Shown: positions 9,501-17,812, numbered from the stretch's first letter. The stretch: DNA of 64,000 bases from Pigmentiphaga daeguensis (GCF_039523035.1 NZ_BAAAEN010000004.1:248001-312000), one strand, 5' to 3'. Numbers and translations are program-made. The notes: a model not told the origin generated them from the sequence alone.

Positions 9501-10400
9501 CTACCCTCTGAACAATTCGTGCACCTGCGCTCGCAGCCACATGTTGCCGGCGTCCTTGTGGAAGCGGCGCGGCCAGAACTGGTGGACTTCGATGGTGGGG
9601 ACCTTCAGCGGCACGTCCACCATGCGGATGTCGGCATGCTGCACGCAGACGGTGGCCATGTCGTGCGGCACGGTAGCGATCAGGTCCGAGCTTTCGATGA
9701 TGGGCAGCAGGCTCGTGAAATGCGAGGTCTCGAGCAGGATCCTGCGCCGCAGTCCCTTGCGCTGGAGATATTCCTCGAACAGGTGTTCCCGCCCCGGCCT
9801 GACCGCCGCATGCGGCAAGGCCAGGTATTGCTTGAGCGTGAGCGCATCGCCCACGTCGGGATGGCCGCGGCGCACGATGCAGACGTAGGGATTGCGGAAC
9901 AGCAGCTGCTGGAACATGCCCGCCTTGTGCAGGTCGGGAAAATAGCCGATGGCCAGTTCGGCCTCGCCCGACTCCAGCGCCTCGGCCGCGGCGTGGCGCG
10001 GCATGGCCAGGGTGCGCAGGTTCAGCCCCGGGCCGGCCTGGACGAAACGCGCCAGCAGTTTGGGCACGAAGTTGATCTCGCCGATGTCGGGCGTGATCAG
10101 CGTGAAGGTGCGCTCGCTGGTGGCCGGGTCGAAGGTGTGGGCCTGCAGGATCTCGCTCTTGACCGTCTCCATGACGCGGCGCACCGCCGGAGCCAGCGCC
10201 AGCGCGCGCGGCGTGGGCTGCATCTGCGCCCCGGTCCGCACGAACAGCGCATCGTTGAACAGCGTGCGCAGGCGGGCCACGGCGGCGCTCATGGCCGGCT
10301 GGCTCAGGCCGATGGCCTCGGCCGCGCGCGACACGCTGCGATGCTCCAGCATGGCGTCGAACACACGCAACAGGTTCAGGTCCACATGACGAATATCCAT
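9501..10400 (-). CDS. LysR family transcriptional regulator
   Basis: The 299-residue protein has the N-terminal winged helix-turn-helix with SVSRAAEAIGLSQPAMSAAV at about residues 22-41 and the usual effector-binding domain after residue 90. MDIRHVDLNLLRVFDAML is the canonical start. It is divergent from the aromatic cluster that begins at 10492, and a T-N11-A dyad lies in the 91-bp gap, so it very probably controls that cluster in response to an aromatic inducer. The inducer is unknown. Its TAG stop lies at the edge of the giant palindrome. Confidence 0.92.
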   Translation of the reverse strand: MDIRHVDLNLLRVFDAMLEHRSVSRAAEAIGLSQPAMSAAVARLRTLFNDALFVRTGAQMQPTPRALALAPAVRRVMETVKSEILQAHTFDPATSERTFTLITPDIGEINFVPKLLARFVQAGPGLNLRTLAMPRHAAAEALESGEAELAIGYFPDLHKAGMFQQLLFRNPYVCIVRRGHPDVGDALTLKQYLALPHAAVRPGREHLFEEYLQRKGLRRRILLETSHFTSLLPIIESSDLIATVPHDMATVCVQHADIRMVDVPLKVPTIEVHQFWPRRFHKDAGNMWLRAQVHELFRG

Positions 10401-10401
10401 G

Positions 10402-10424
10402 GGGTGGATTTTAACTATTCACCC
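10402..10424. promoter_or_regulatory. Probable LysR-type operator
   Basis: GGGTGGAT and ATTCACCC form an inverted repeat (seven of eight positions) around TTTAACT and contain a T-N11-A spacing (T10405, A10417), the usual recognition form for LysR-type regulators. It sits directly in front of the divergently transcribed LysR gene and about 70 bases before the HbpS-like gene, suiting both autoregulation and activation. Confidence 0.55.
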
Positions 10425-10491
10425 AATCGTCTGGATAGATATTCCTCCGGCCCGTAGACTGCCCGCATCACTCATACGAACGGAGACTCCC

Positions 10492-10917
10492 ATGCCCGGC
10501 CTGACCCTGGAACAGGCGAATGCCATCATCGCGGGCGCGCTGGCGCATGCCGCGGGCAAGGGCTACAAGCCCATGGCCGTGGTGGTGCTGGACGCCGCCG
10601 GCCATCTGAAGTCGGCCCAACGCCAGGACGGCGCCAGCATGTTCCGCGTGGACGTTGCCACCGGCAAGGCCTGGGCCGCGGTGGGCATGGACGCCTCCAG
10701 CCGCACGCTGGCGCAGCGCGCCAAGGACAACCCGAACTTCTTCGTCACGCTGGCGGCCACCGCGCAAGGACGCTTCCTGCCGCAGACCGGCGCCATCCTG
10801 ATCCGCGATGCCGCGGGCGCCGTCCTGGGCGCGGCCGGCGCCAGCGGCGGCACGGGCGACGAGGACGAGGAAATCTGCATCGCCGGCGTCACGGCGGCCG
10901 GCTTGCAGGCGGGCTGA
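10492..10917 (+). CDS. GlcG/HbpS-type heme-binding family protein
   Basis: The 141-residue protein matches the GlcG/HbpS (DUF336) family: LTLEQANAIIAGALAHA at the N-terminus, then PMAVVVLDAAGHLKSAQRQD, TGKAWAAVGM and a C-terminal VLGAAGASGGTGDEDEEI. Members bind heme in actinomycetes or sit beside oxidoreductase genes with no defined role. The ATG at 10492 follows a GGAG ribosome site. It is the first gene of a five-gene set ending at a terminator at 14525, so a role linked to the ring-cleavage pathway is plausible but unproven. I see no signal peptide. Confidence 0.85.
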   Translation: MPGLTLEQANAIIAGALAHAAGKGYKPMAVVVLDAAGHLKSAQRQDGASMFRVDVATGKAWAAVGMDASSRTLAQRAKDNPNFFVTLAATAQGRFLPQTGAILIRDAAGAVLGAAGASGGTGDEDEEICIAGVTAAGLQAG

Positions 10918-10946
10918 CGCGGCACGCATCACGGAGCAATCACCCC

Positions 10947-11849
10947 ATGGCATCTTCCACCATACAAGGGCTGCGTAGCGTGGCCCTGGAAGTCCCCGAC
11001 CTCGACAAGGCGGAAGACTTCTATACCCGCATCTGGCACCTGGACGTCGTGGCCCGCGAGCCGGACGCTCTGTATTTCCGCGGCACCGGCCAGGACCACC
11101 ATCTGCTGGCGCTGCACCGCGGCCCGCGAACGGCCATCCGCCACGTCACGCTGCGGGCGCACGACGAGGACGCCTTGCGCGCGGTCGCGCGCGCCGGCAT
11201 CGAAGCGGGCGGAACGCTGGCAATCCCCATCGGCCCCGTGGCCGATCCAGCGGGCGGCCTCGGGCTGCTGCTGCGCGATCCCGATGGCCGGCTGATCCAG
11301 GTCGTGACCGGCGATGCCCGGCACGCCCAGGCAGCCGACGTGCCGGACCGCCCCGTGCGTCTCGCCCATGCTGTCCTGAACAGCGCCGACGTCGCCGCCA
11401 CCCGGCGGTTCTTCGAGCAGGCGCTGGACTTCCGGCTGGCCGATCTCACCCGCATCATGGCCTTCATGAATTGCAATGCCGACCATCACACGATCGCGGT
11501 GGGCATCACCGACAACAACGCGCTGAACCACATCGCCTTCGTCATGCCGGACCTGGAGTCGGTCATGCGCGGCGGGGGCCGGATGAAGGACGCCGGCTAC
11601 GCGATCGAATGGGGCCCGGGCCGCCACGGCCCCGGCGACAACGCCTTCAACTATTTCATCGGCCCCTTCGGCGAGGTGATCGAATACACGGCGGAGGTGG
11701 AACAGATCGACGACGGCTACGTCGCGGGCGGCCCCGATGACTGGAAATGGCCGCCGGGCCGCGTGGACCAGTGGGGCATCTCGCCGCCGCCATCGGCGCG
11801 CCTGAAGACCGCGCAAAGCGAAGTGTTCTTCGTACCTTCGTCGGCCTGA
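10947..11849 (+). CDS. Type I extradiol (VOC) ring-cleavage dioxygenase
   Basis: The 300-residue protein has two vicinal-oxygen-chelate halves. The catalytic C-terminal half keeps a two-His, one-carboxylate iron triad: His141 in LAHAVLNS, His195 in LNHIAFVM and Glu246 in FGEVIEYTAE. This is the architecture of catechol 2,3-dioxygenase and 2,3-dihydroxybiphenyl dioxygenase, which open catechols next to the diol using Fe(II) and O2. It is followed by an FAD aromatic hydroxylase that could supply its substrate. The exact catechol cannot be read from sequence, and no ring-fission product hydrolase is present in the cluster. Confidence 0.88.
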   Translation: MASSTIQGLRSVALEVPDLDKAEDFYTRIWHLDVVAREPDALYFRGTGQDHHLLALHRGPRTAIRHVTLRAHDEDALRAVARAGIEAGGTLAIPIGPVADPAGGLGLLLRDPDGRLIQVVTGDARHAQAADVPDRPVRLAHAVLNSADVAATRRFFEQALDFRLADLTRIMAFMNCNADHHTIAVGITDNNALNHIAFVMPDLESVMRGGGRMKDAGYAIEWGPGRHGPGDNAFNYFIGPFGEVIEYTAEVEQIDDGYVAGGPDDWKWPPGRVDQWGISPPPSARLKTAQSEVFFVPSSA

Positions 11850-11952
11850 CCCTTTTCCCGACTCACGGATCCATCATGCGACACCCTCACGCCCGGCTGG
11901 CGGGCATGGCCCGTCTCGCCCCGAAGAAACACCCCGCATCCGGAGGCCGGGC

Positions 11953-13497
11953 ATGAACGCCTCCACGCATCCCCTGTACGACGTCGCCATCGTCGGCTTC
12001 GGCCCTTCGGGGGCGGTCGCCGCCGGACTGCTGGGCAACCAGGGATTCAAGGTCTACGTCTGCGACCGGCAGCACGACGTCTACGACAAGCCGCGCGCGA
12101 TCGCGGTCGATCACGAGATCATGCGGGTCTTCCAGCAGCTGGGACTGGTCGATTCCATCTCCCGGTACGTGGAACCCTTCACGCCATCGGAGTACTTCGG
12201 CGTGGATGGCCAGCTGATCAAGCGGCTCACGATGGTCGAGCCGCCCTACCCTCTGGGCTACACGCCCTCGAACGTCTTCACCCAGCCTCCGGTGGAACGC
12301 ATCCTGCGCGACCACGTCCAGCAACTGCCGAACGTGCGCGTCGAACTGGACACCACCCTGCTCGGCCTGGAACAGGACGCCTCGGGCGCCAGGCTGGACG
12401 TGGCCCACGCGAACGGCAGCCGCGCCAGCCTGCGCGCGAAGTACGTCATCGGCTGCGATGGCGCCTCCAGCACGGTGCGGGAGCTGGCGGGCATCGAACT
12501 GGAAGACCTGGAATTCGACGAACCCTGGCTGGTGGTGGACGTCCTGGCCAACGAACGCGGACTGGCCAAGCTGCCCCGCACCAGCGTGCAGTATTGCGAG
12601 CCCGACCGGCCGTGCACGCTGGTGATCGGTCCAGGCAACCACCGGCGCTGGGAAATCTCCCTCAAGCCGGACGAAGATCCCCGTGCCGTCACCCAGCCCG
12701 AAGCAACCTGGAAACTGCTCTCGCGCTGGCTGACACCGGAGGACGGCGAGCTCTGGCGCCAGGCAAGCTACCGTTTCCACGCGCTGGTGGCGCGCGACTG
12801 GCGCCGCGGACGCGTGTTCGTCGCCGGCGACGCCGCCCACCAGCAGCCCCCCTTCCTGGGCCAGGGCATGTGCCAGGGCATACGCGACGTCGCCAACCTG
12901 AACTGGAAACTGGCGGCCGTGCTGCGGCGGACGGTCACGGGCGCCCAGGCCGACGCGCTGCTCGACAGCTACGGCATCGAGCGCAAGCAGCACGTGCGCA
13001 GCCTGACCGGGCGCATCAAGGCCATCGGCGCGGTGATCTGCGAACGCGACGAGGCCCGGGCCCGCGCCCGCGACGCGCGCCTGCTGGACGAATGCGGCGG
13101 CACGGTACGCGACATGCCGCGCCAGGAAGTCATTCCGCCGCTGGAGCAAGGACTGTTGGCCCGAGCCGGCACTCCCGCCCGCGGCACGCTGTTCCCCCAA
13201 CCCTGGATCAGGCAGGCGGGTGCCACCGTCCGCCTGGACCACGCGGCGGGAGACGGCTGGTGGCTGGTGCTGGACGCCCGCCATGCGGGAACCGTGCCGC
13301 CCCTTCCGCCGGCGTGGGGCATGACCACCCTGGACCTGGGTGCCCTGGCCGAGACCGAAGGCGTGTGCCGGGCGTGGTTCGAGCGTTACCGCTGCACGGC
13401 GGCCGTGGTGCGTCCCGACCGCTATGTCTACGGCGTCGCGGCCGATGCGCGCGAACTGGACGCCTTGCTGGACGAACTACGCAGCGCGCTGCATTGA
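11953..13497 (+). CDS. FAD-dependent aromatic hydroxylase (MhpA-like)
   Basis: The 514-residue flavoprotein has the three motifs of class A monooxygenases: the dinucleotide fold VAIVGFGPSGAVAAGLL at about residues 11-27, the DG motif VIGCDGASSTVREL and the GD motif RVFVAGDAAHQQPPFLGQGM. The pattern resembles 3-(3-hydroxyphenyl)propionate hydroxylase, which adds an ortho hydroxyl to a phenol using NAD(P)H. Together with the extradiol dioxygenase this suggests a phenol-to-catechol-to-meta-cleavage route. A GGAGG ribosome site precedes the ATG, and a 26-codon upstream frame (11876-11956) overlaps it as ATGA. Substrate identity is inference. Confidence 0.88.
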   Translation: MNASTHPLYDVAIVGFGPSGAVAAGLLGNQGFKVYVCDRQHDVYDKPRAIAVDHEIMRVFQQLGLVDSISRYVEPFTPSEYFGVDGQLIKRLTMVEPPYPLGYTPSNVFTQPPVERILRDHVQQLPNVRVELDTTLLGLEQDASGARLDVAHANGSRASLRAKYVIGCDGASSTVRELAGIELEDLEFDEPWLVVDVLANERGLAKLPRTSVQYCEPDRPCTLVIGPGNHRRWEISLKPDEDPRAVTQPEATWKLLSRWLTPEDGELWRQASYRFHALVARDWRRGRVFVAGDAAHQQPPFLGQGMCQGIRDVANLNWKLAAVLRRTVTGAQADALLDSYGIERKQHVRSLTGRIKAIGAVICERDEARARARDARLLDECGGTVRDMPRQEVIPPLEQGLLARAGTPARGTLFPQPWIRQAGATVRLDHAAGDGWWLVLDARHAGTVPPLPPAWGMTTLDLGALAETEGVCRAWFERYRCTAAVVRPDRYVYGVAADARELDALLDELRSALH

Positions 13498-13519
13498 CCC
13501 ATTACGCGAGGAGACAACG

Positions 13520-14503
13520 ATGAACAGAAGACACGCCATCCGGACCCTGGCCACCCTGGCCGCCGTCCCGGCGCTTTCCCCCATGCGGTCGGCGCTGGCG
13601 CAGGCCTGGCCCGACAAACCGGTACGGCTGCTGCTGTCGCAGCCTCCCGGATCCGGTCCGGACAACATCGCCCGGCTGTTGTCCGAGCGGCTGTATCCCC
13701 GCTGGGGCCAGGCCGTCGTGATCGAGAACAAGCCGGGGGGCCAGAACACGGTGGGCGCGCAGGCTGCCGCCCGGTCGCCCGCCGACGGCTACAACTTTTA
13801 TTTCGCGACGACCGCGGCGCTGGTCACCAACGCCTTCCTGTTCAAGCAGTTGCCCTATGACCCCGCCAAGGATTTCGTGCCGGTGGCCTTCGTCGCCCGC
13901 AGTCCGTTCGGCATCCTGGTCAAGGCCGATTCGCCCATCCGCAGCGTCGAGGAGCTGATCGCCAAGTCCAAGGCCGCCCCGGGCACCTTCACGCTGGGCA
14001 ACGAGGGGCCGCGCACCTTCGGCGGGATGATCGCCCGCCTGTTCAATGCCCGCTCCGGCGCCCAGGCCAACCTGGTGCCCTACGTGTCGGTGGGCGTTTC
14101 CGCACAAAACCTGATGGGCGGGCACGTGGATGCGATCGTTGCCGACGTGGCCTCGACCGCGCAGCTCGCCAGGCAAGGGCGCCTGCGGCTGCTGGCGGTG
14201 ACCTCGGACAAGCGCCTGGCCGACTGGCCGCAGGTGCCCGCGGTGTCCGAACTGCTGCCCGACTTCGACATGGTGGGCTGGTTCGCCATCGTCGCCCCCG
14301 CCGGCACGCCAGCGGCGGCGATCGAGCGGGTCAACCGCGACGTCAATGCGCTGCTGGCCGATGAAGAAGTCGCAGGACGCATCGCCGCCATCGGGCCGAT
14401 CGCCGCGCCGGGCTACAGCCCCGCGCAGACCGGCGATTTCCTCAGGCACGAGCACGCACGATGGGCCCAGATCACCAAGGAAATCAACATCCTGCCGGAG
14501 TGA
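13520..14503 (+). CDS. Bug/TctC family periplasmic binding protein
   Basis: The 327-residue protein begins with a twin-arginine-like leader, MNRRHAIRTLATLAAVPAL, with cleavage expected after ALAQA. The mature part starts WPDKPVRLLLSQPPGSGPDN, typical of the Bug receptors of tripartite tricarboxylate transporters. It has VVIENKPGGQNTVGAQAAA and APAGTPAAAIERVN further on. No TctA/TctB membrane genes are nearby, which is usual for the expanded Bug family in Bordetella. It most likely captures the aromatic acid or related substrate handled by the preceding genes. A GGAG site precedes the ATG. Confidence 0.9.
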   Translation: MNRRHAIRTLATLAAVPALSPMRSALAQAWPDKPVRLLLSQPPGSGPDNIARLLSERLYPRWGQAVVIENKPGGQNTVGAQAAARSPADGYNFYFATTAALVTNAFLFKQLPYDPAKDFVPVAFVARSPFGILVKADSPIRSVEELIAKSKAAPGTFTLGNEGPRTFGGMIARLFNARSGAQANLVPYVSVGVSAQNLMGGHVDAIVADVASTAQLARQGRLRLLAVTSDKRLADWPQVPAVSELLPDFDMVGWFAIVAPAGTPAAAIERVNRDVNALLADEEVAGRIAAIGPIAAPGYSPAQTGDFLRHEHARWAQITKEINILPE

Positions 14504-14524
14504 AACAAGAGCGATCGTAAAACA

Positions 14525-14576
14525 AAGGGCCCCCGTGCTTGCCGCTGCGCGCCGGCAAGCACGGGGGCCCTTTTTC
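14525..14576. terminator. Strong rho-independent terminator, probably bidirectional
   Basis: AAAGGGCCCCCGTGCTTGCC pairs with GGCAAGCACGGGGGCCCTTT across a short GC-rich loop, followed by a T run. It closes the aromatic cluster on the plus strand. With its leading A run it can also end the DUF3597 gene transcribed towards it on the minus strand. Confidence 0.9.
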
Positions 14577-14579
14577 CGA

Positions 14580-14960
14580 TCACTTCTTCAGGTCGTCGGG
14601 AACCTTGCCGCCGTTGTCGGCCAGCTTCTGCATCACCTGTTTGTGCAGCCAGATGTTCATCGAAGCCGAATCGTTGGTATCGCCGCTGTAATGCAGTTCG
14701 GTCGCGAGCTGCTTGCGGGCCGCCAGGCTGCTGTCCAGCCCCAGCAGCTTCATCAGGTCGACGATGGACGTCTTCCAGTTGAGCTTCTCGGGATTCTTGG
14801 CCGCCATCGCGTTCAGGATGGACTCCACGTCCACCGCCGGCATCGCGGCCGGCGCCGGGACGCCACCGGGCGCGGGCGCGGCCGCAGGAGGCGCCTCCTT
14901 GGCTACGGCAGGATGGCTGGATGGGAAAATCTTGTCGAGTATGGCCTTGAAAATGCTCAT
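14580..14960 (-). CDS. DUF3597 domain protein
   Basis: The 126-residue product starts MSIFKAILDKIFPSS, continues through a Pro/Ala-rich linker (residues about 22-40) and ends with a compact domain: NPEKLNWKTSIVDLMKLLGL, ARKQLATELHYSGDTNDSA and MNIWLHKQVMQKLADNGG. This pattern is the DUF3597 family, whose function is unknown. The ATG at 14960 has a GGGGA ribosome site. The open frame extends far upstream, but that extension is out-of-frame shadow of the next gene. Product is small, soluble and without a clear signal peptide. Confidence 0.8.
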   Translation of the reverse strand: MSIFKAILDKIFPSSHPAVAKEAPPAAAPAPGGVPAPAAMPAVDVESILNAMAAKNPEKLNWKTSIVDLMKLLGLDSSLAARKQLATELHYSGDTNDSASMNIWLHKQVMQKLADNGGKVPDDLKK

Positions 14961-15069
14961 ATCTTCCCCTAATCGTCGTGAATGGCACATGCCTGCGCCG
15001 ATTGTATAGATCGCCGTCCAGCGCCAAGCCCAGGGATGTAACGGGATGCAATAACTGAGAAACCCGGCC

Positions 15070-15321
15070 CTACAGCTTGAACCAGCGATCGTTCTCGATC
15101 TCGTCGGCGATGCGGATCTCGGCCTCGTCCAGGCATTCCTGCTCGGATTGCGCGGGAATGTCGCGCAGGGCCAGGGTCGGCCCGAGCAGCAGTCGCCTGC
15201 CCTCGCTCTGTTCGTAGATCTTGCAGTTGACGTCCCAGGTGCCCGGGCCACGCTGCAGCGGGTCTATCTCCACTTCCAGCACACGGGAAGTGCGATTCGG
15301 GCAATATTGGAAAGAGAACAT
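15070..15321 (-). CDS. Small hypothetical protein
   Basis: The 83-residue frame begins MFSFQYCPNRTSRVLEVEID and ends ADEIENDRWFKL. It is acidic towards the C-terminus, has two cysteines and no membrane segment or signal peptide. I do not recognise the family. It lies between CobD/CbiB-like and DUF3597 genes on the same strand. Codon use looks coding, and the first Met falls at the start of the plausible region, but the longer in-frame extension to 15762 lies antisense-shifted over the neighbouring gene and is not credible. Confidence 0.5.
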   Translation of the reverse strand: MFSFQYCPNRTSRVLEVEIDPLQRGPGTWDVNCKIYEQSEGRRLLLGPTLALRDIPAQSEQECLDEAEIRIADEIENDRWFKL

Positions 15322-15427
15322 GGCTGGCCCCGCTCCGGTCAGTTCGACCGGGCCACTATAGCGCCGGAAACCTCGCCTGGCCTCATGCAGTGCAGCATGG
15401 CGCCGGCCATGCCCGTCACGCCCGGCC

Positions 15428-16423
15428 TCAGGAGGCCCAGGACACCAGCGACAGCAGCAATAGCAGCGCCATCCAGAGCACCACCGCCCGCCACAGCAGC
15501 CCGACCGCCGCGTGAAGCGTGGCCGGGTCCGGCAGGCGCGCCGGCTCGTCGGGCGCCTCGGCGGCGGCGGTGAACTCGCTGGCCGCGGAGGCCGGCTGGA
15601 CCGGCCCCACCAGATCGGGATCGACCGGCTCGACCGGCGGCTGCCACTTGCCCGACACCGGCGCCAGGCGTACGCCCAGCGCGCCCGCGGCGCTTTCCAC
15701 CACCACTCCGCGCTGGGGGTCGTCCCAGCTGGAGGCGCGCTGGCGCCACCCGTACAAGGCATCCTCGAAATTGCCGACGATGGCGAAACCGACCGCGGTC
15801 ATCCGGGCGGGAATCCAGTCCAGCAGGTGGAAGGCCCGGCGGGCCACTTCGCCAAAGGCATCGGTGCGATCGCCCCACTCCTGGCGGGCAATGCCCGCCA
15901 GCTTGTACAGCACGGCGCCGGACGGACCGGGCAGCAGCGCATACCAGAACAGGACCCCATAGACGTTCCGGTGCGAGGCCACCACGCCTTCCTCGATCGC
16001 GGTGCGGCAGATCTCCGGCACGGTCATGGTCTCGACGGACACGTTGCCGCCGGAAGCCCGCAGCCACTCCTGCAGGTGGCTGCGCGCCAGCGTGACGTCG
16101 CCACGGGCCAGCGCGAACTGGATCTCGGTGAAGTGGTGGCTGAACTGCCGGAACCCCAGCGTGAACCACAGGACGACGACATGGAACACCAGCGAGAAAA
16201 CGGGATGCACCGACCATGCCAGCGACCCGATCAGCCATATCGCCAGGGTGGGGACGACCACCACCAGCAGCCAGCCCAGCACGGCATAGCCACGGCTGCC
16301 GGCGTCCAGCGCATGGCCCGCCCAGCGGCAGGCGGCGCGGGCGGCTTCATGGACGGCGTTGGAACGCGGCAGGGGCCGGACTTGTTCGGCAAGAAAGGCA
16401 AGAAGGAGTGCGAAGAAGCTCAT
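15428..16423 (-). CDS. CobD/CbiB-AmpE superfamily membrane protein
   Basis: The 331-residue protein has an N-terminal hydrophobic segment (MSFFALLLAFLAEQ), two more at about residues 45-85, and a final one near the C-terminus (AVVLWMALLLLLSLVSW). Mid-protein stretches FWYALLPGPSGAVLYKL and LLDWIPARMTAVGFAIVGNF resemble AmpE and CobD/CbiB proteins. CobD/CbiB makes cobinamide and AmpE is a sensor-like inner membrane protein. With no other cobalamin genes here, an AmpE-like role is at least as likely. It is followed by the small 83-residue gene and preceded by the NUDIX gene on the same strand. Confidence 0.75.
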   Translation of the reverse strand: MSFFALLLAFLAEQVRPLPRSNAVHEAARAACRWAGHALDAGSRGYAVLGWLLVVVVPTLAIWLIGSLAWSVHPVFSLVFHVVVLWFTLGFRQFSHHFTEIQFALARGDVTLARSHLQEWLRASGGNVSVETMTVPEICRTAIEEGVVASHRNVYGVLFWYALLPGPSGAVLYKLAGIARQEWGDRTDAFGEVARRAFHLLDWIPARMTAVGFAIVGNFEDALYGWRQRASSWDDPQRGVVVESAAGALGVRLAPVSGKWQPPVEPVDPDLVGPVQPASAASEFTAAAEAPDEPARLPDPATLHAAVGLLWRAVVLWMALLLLLSLVSWAS

Positions 16424-16491
16424 GAGCGCATTCTAGATTGCATAGCCATGGTTTTGCATCATCCCTCGCGTGCGCGAGGTGGACACGGGGA

Positions 16492-17274
16492 TCATGCGCG
16501 CAGGAATTGATAGAGATTGCGCAGCATGCCCGCCGTTGCCCCCCAGATGAAGAACTGCTTCCACGGCATCGAGTAGTAAGAGCGCAAGCCGCCTGCCGGC
16601 AGCGTGGCGCTGTGCAGCCGATGATTGGCCGGGTCCATCAGAAAGCGCAGCGGCACCTCGAATACTTCGGCCACCTCGAAGGGATCGGGACGCGGCGTGA
16701 AATCCGGGCGCACCAGCCCCACCAGCGGCACCACGCGGAATCCCGTGCCGGTGAAGTAATCCGGCAACTGGCCGATGACCTCCACCAATCCGCGCGGCAA
16801 CCCGGTCTCTTCCTCGGTCTCGCGCAGCGCGGCGTCGGTCACCGACGAATCGCTGGGTTCCACCCGTCCGCCAGGAAAACTGACCTGGCCGGCGTGGTCA
16901 TGAAGATGCGCGGTGCGCTGCGTCAGCATGACCTGGATGCCGTCGGGCCGCAGCATCATCGGAACCAGCACCGACGCCAGCCGCAGGGACCGGTCCGCGG
17001 CGCGGGCCGGATTGATGTCCTGCGCATCCGGCGTCCAGGCGGGCGGCGCGGCGAAACGGTCGCGCAGCGCCATCGGCGTCAGGCGCGTCTCGGGCACGGC
17101 GACCAGTCCGCCCGGGTTGGCGACCCAGGGCTGCGCGACCGGATCGAAGGCCGGGCGCTGCGGCGGACGCCGGGCAGGCGGAGCGAGGGAGTCGGGCTGG
17201 ATTTCCTCCGGCGTATCGTCGATCTCGTCTGCCGGAGCGTCGCTATGTTGGTCGGTCGGAATGGATGATGACAT
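16492..17274 (-). CDS. NUDIX hydrolase, coenzyme A pyrophosphatase type
   Basis: The 260-residue enzyme contains the NUDIX box as GGRVEPSDSSVTDAALRE followed by TEEETGL, about residues 145-170. Just before it is the CoA-pyrophosphatase signature VMLTQRTAHLHDHAGQVSFP. This family cleaves CoA to 3',5'-ADP and phosphopantetheine. An N-terminal extension of about 70 residues, rich in Pro and Asp, is not part of the fold and makes the protein longer than the usual 190-210. It might include residues upstream of the true start, but no better ATG is apparent. Confidence 0.88.
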   Translation of the reverse strand: MSSSIPTDQHSDAPADEIDDTPEEIQPDSLAPPARRPPQRPAFDPVAQPWVANPGGLVAVPETRLTPMALRDRFAAPPAWTPDAQDINPARAADRSLRLASVLVPMMLRPDGIQVMLTQRTAHLHDHAGQVSFPGGRVEPSDSSVTDAALRETEEETGLPRGLVEVIGQLPDYFTGTGFRVVPLVGLVRPDFTPRPDPFEVAEVFEVPLRFLMDPANHRLHSATLPAGGLRSYYSMPWKQFFIWGATAGMLRNLYQFLRA

Positions 17275-17367
17275 GTGAAACGGAAATCCGGCGGAAACGC
17301 CGTCGTTATCGGCATGGCTAGAGCATACTCCCGAGGGGGCGCTTTTGCCTTGGGGCGGCCCGGCGGC

Positions 17368-17396
17368 AAAAAAAAGCGCCCCACACGGGGGCGCTC
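17368..17396 (-). terminator. Terminator of the rpsP-rplS operon
   Basis: Read on the minus strand, AGCGCCCC and GGGGCGCT pair across a five-base loop and are followed by a run of eight T. It lies about 20 bases after the rplS stop. Confidence 0.9.
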
Positions 17397-17416
17397 ATTT
17401 TGCAGTACCGCGGGAA

Positions 17417-17812
17417 TCAAGCCTTGGCAGCAGGCGCGTTGCGAACCAGCTTTTCCTTGATCCGGGCCGACTTGCCCGAACGGGAACGCAGGTAGTACAG
17501 CTTCGCGCGGCGCACGTCACCGCGACGCTTGACTTCGATCGACGCGATGGTCGGCGCGTACAGTTGGAACGTACGCTCGACGCCTTCACCCGACGAAATC
17601 TTGCGGACAATGAACGACGAGTTCAGGCCACGATTGCGCTTGGCGATGACCACGCCTTCGTATGCCTGGACGCGCTTGCGGTTGCCTTCAACCACGTTGA
17701 CGTTGACCACCACGGTATCGCCGGGGGCGAATTCGGGAATGGTCTTGTTGGCCGTCAAGCGGGCCAGCTCTTCTTGCTCGAGGACTTGGATCAGGTCCAT
17801 TTCTATCTCCAA
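17417..17812 (-). CDS. rplS: 50S ribosomal protein L19
   Basis: The 131-residue protein shows FAPGDTVVVNVNVVEGNRKR, ERTFQLYAPTIASIEVKRRG and KLYYLRSRSGKSARIKEKL, all L19 hallmarks. It sits at the interface of the 30S and 50S subunits. It is the last gene of rpsP-rimM-trmD-rplS, and a GGAG ribosome site precedes the ATG. A terminator follows directly. The C-terminal extension after KEKL is short. Confidence 0.97.
   Translation of the reverse strand: MEIEMDLIQVLEQEELARLTANKTIPEFAPGDTVVVNVNVVEGNRKRVQAYEGVVIAKRNRGLNSSFIVRKISSGEGVERTFQLYAPTIASIEVKRRGDVRRAKLYYLRSRSGKSARIKEKLVRNAPAAKA

Noticed and set aside
14971..15762. Larger forms of the 83-residue and DUF3597 genes
   Set aside because: In-frame extensions overlap neighbouring real genes and have the low-complexity composition of shadow frames.
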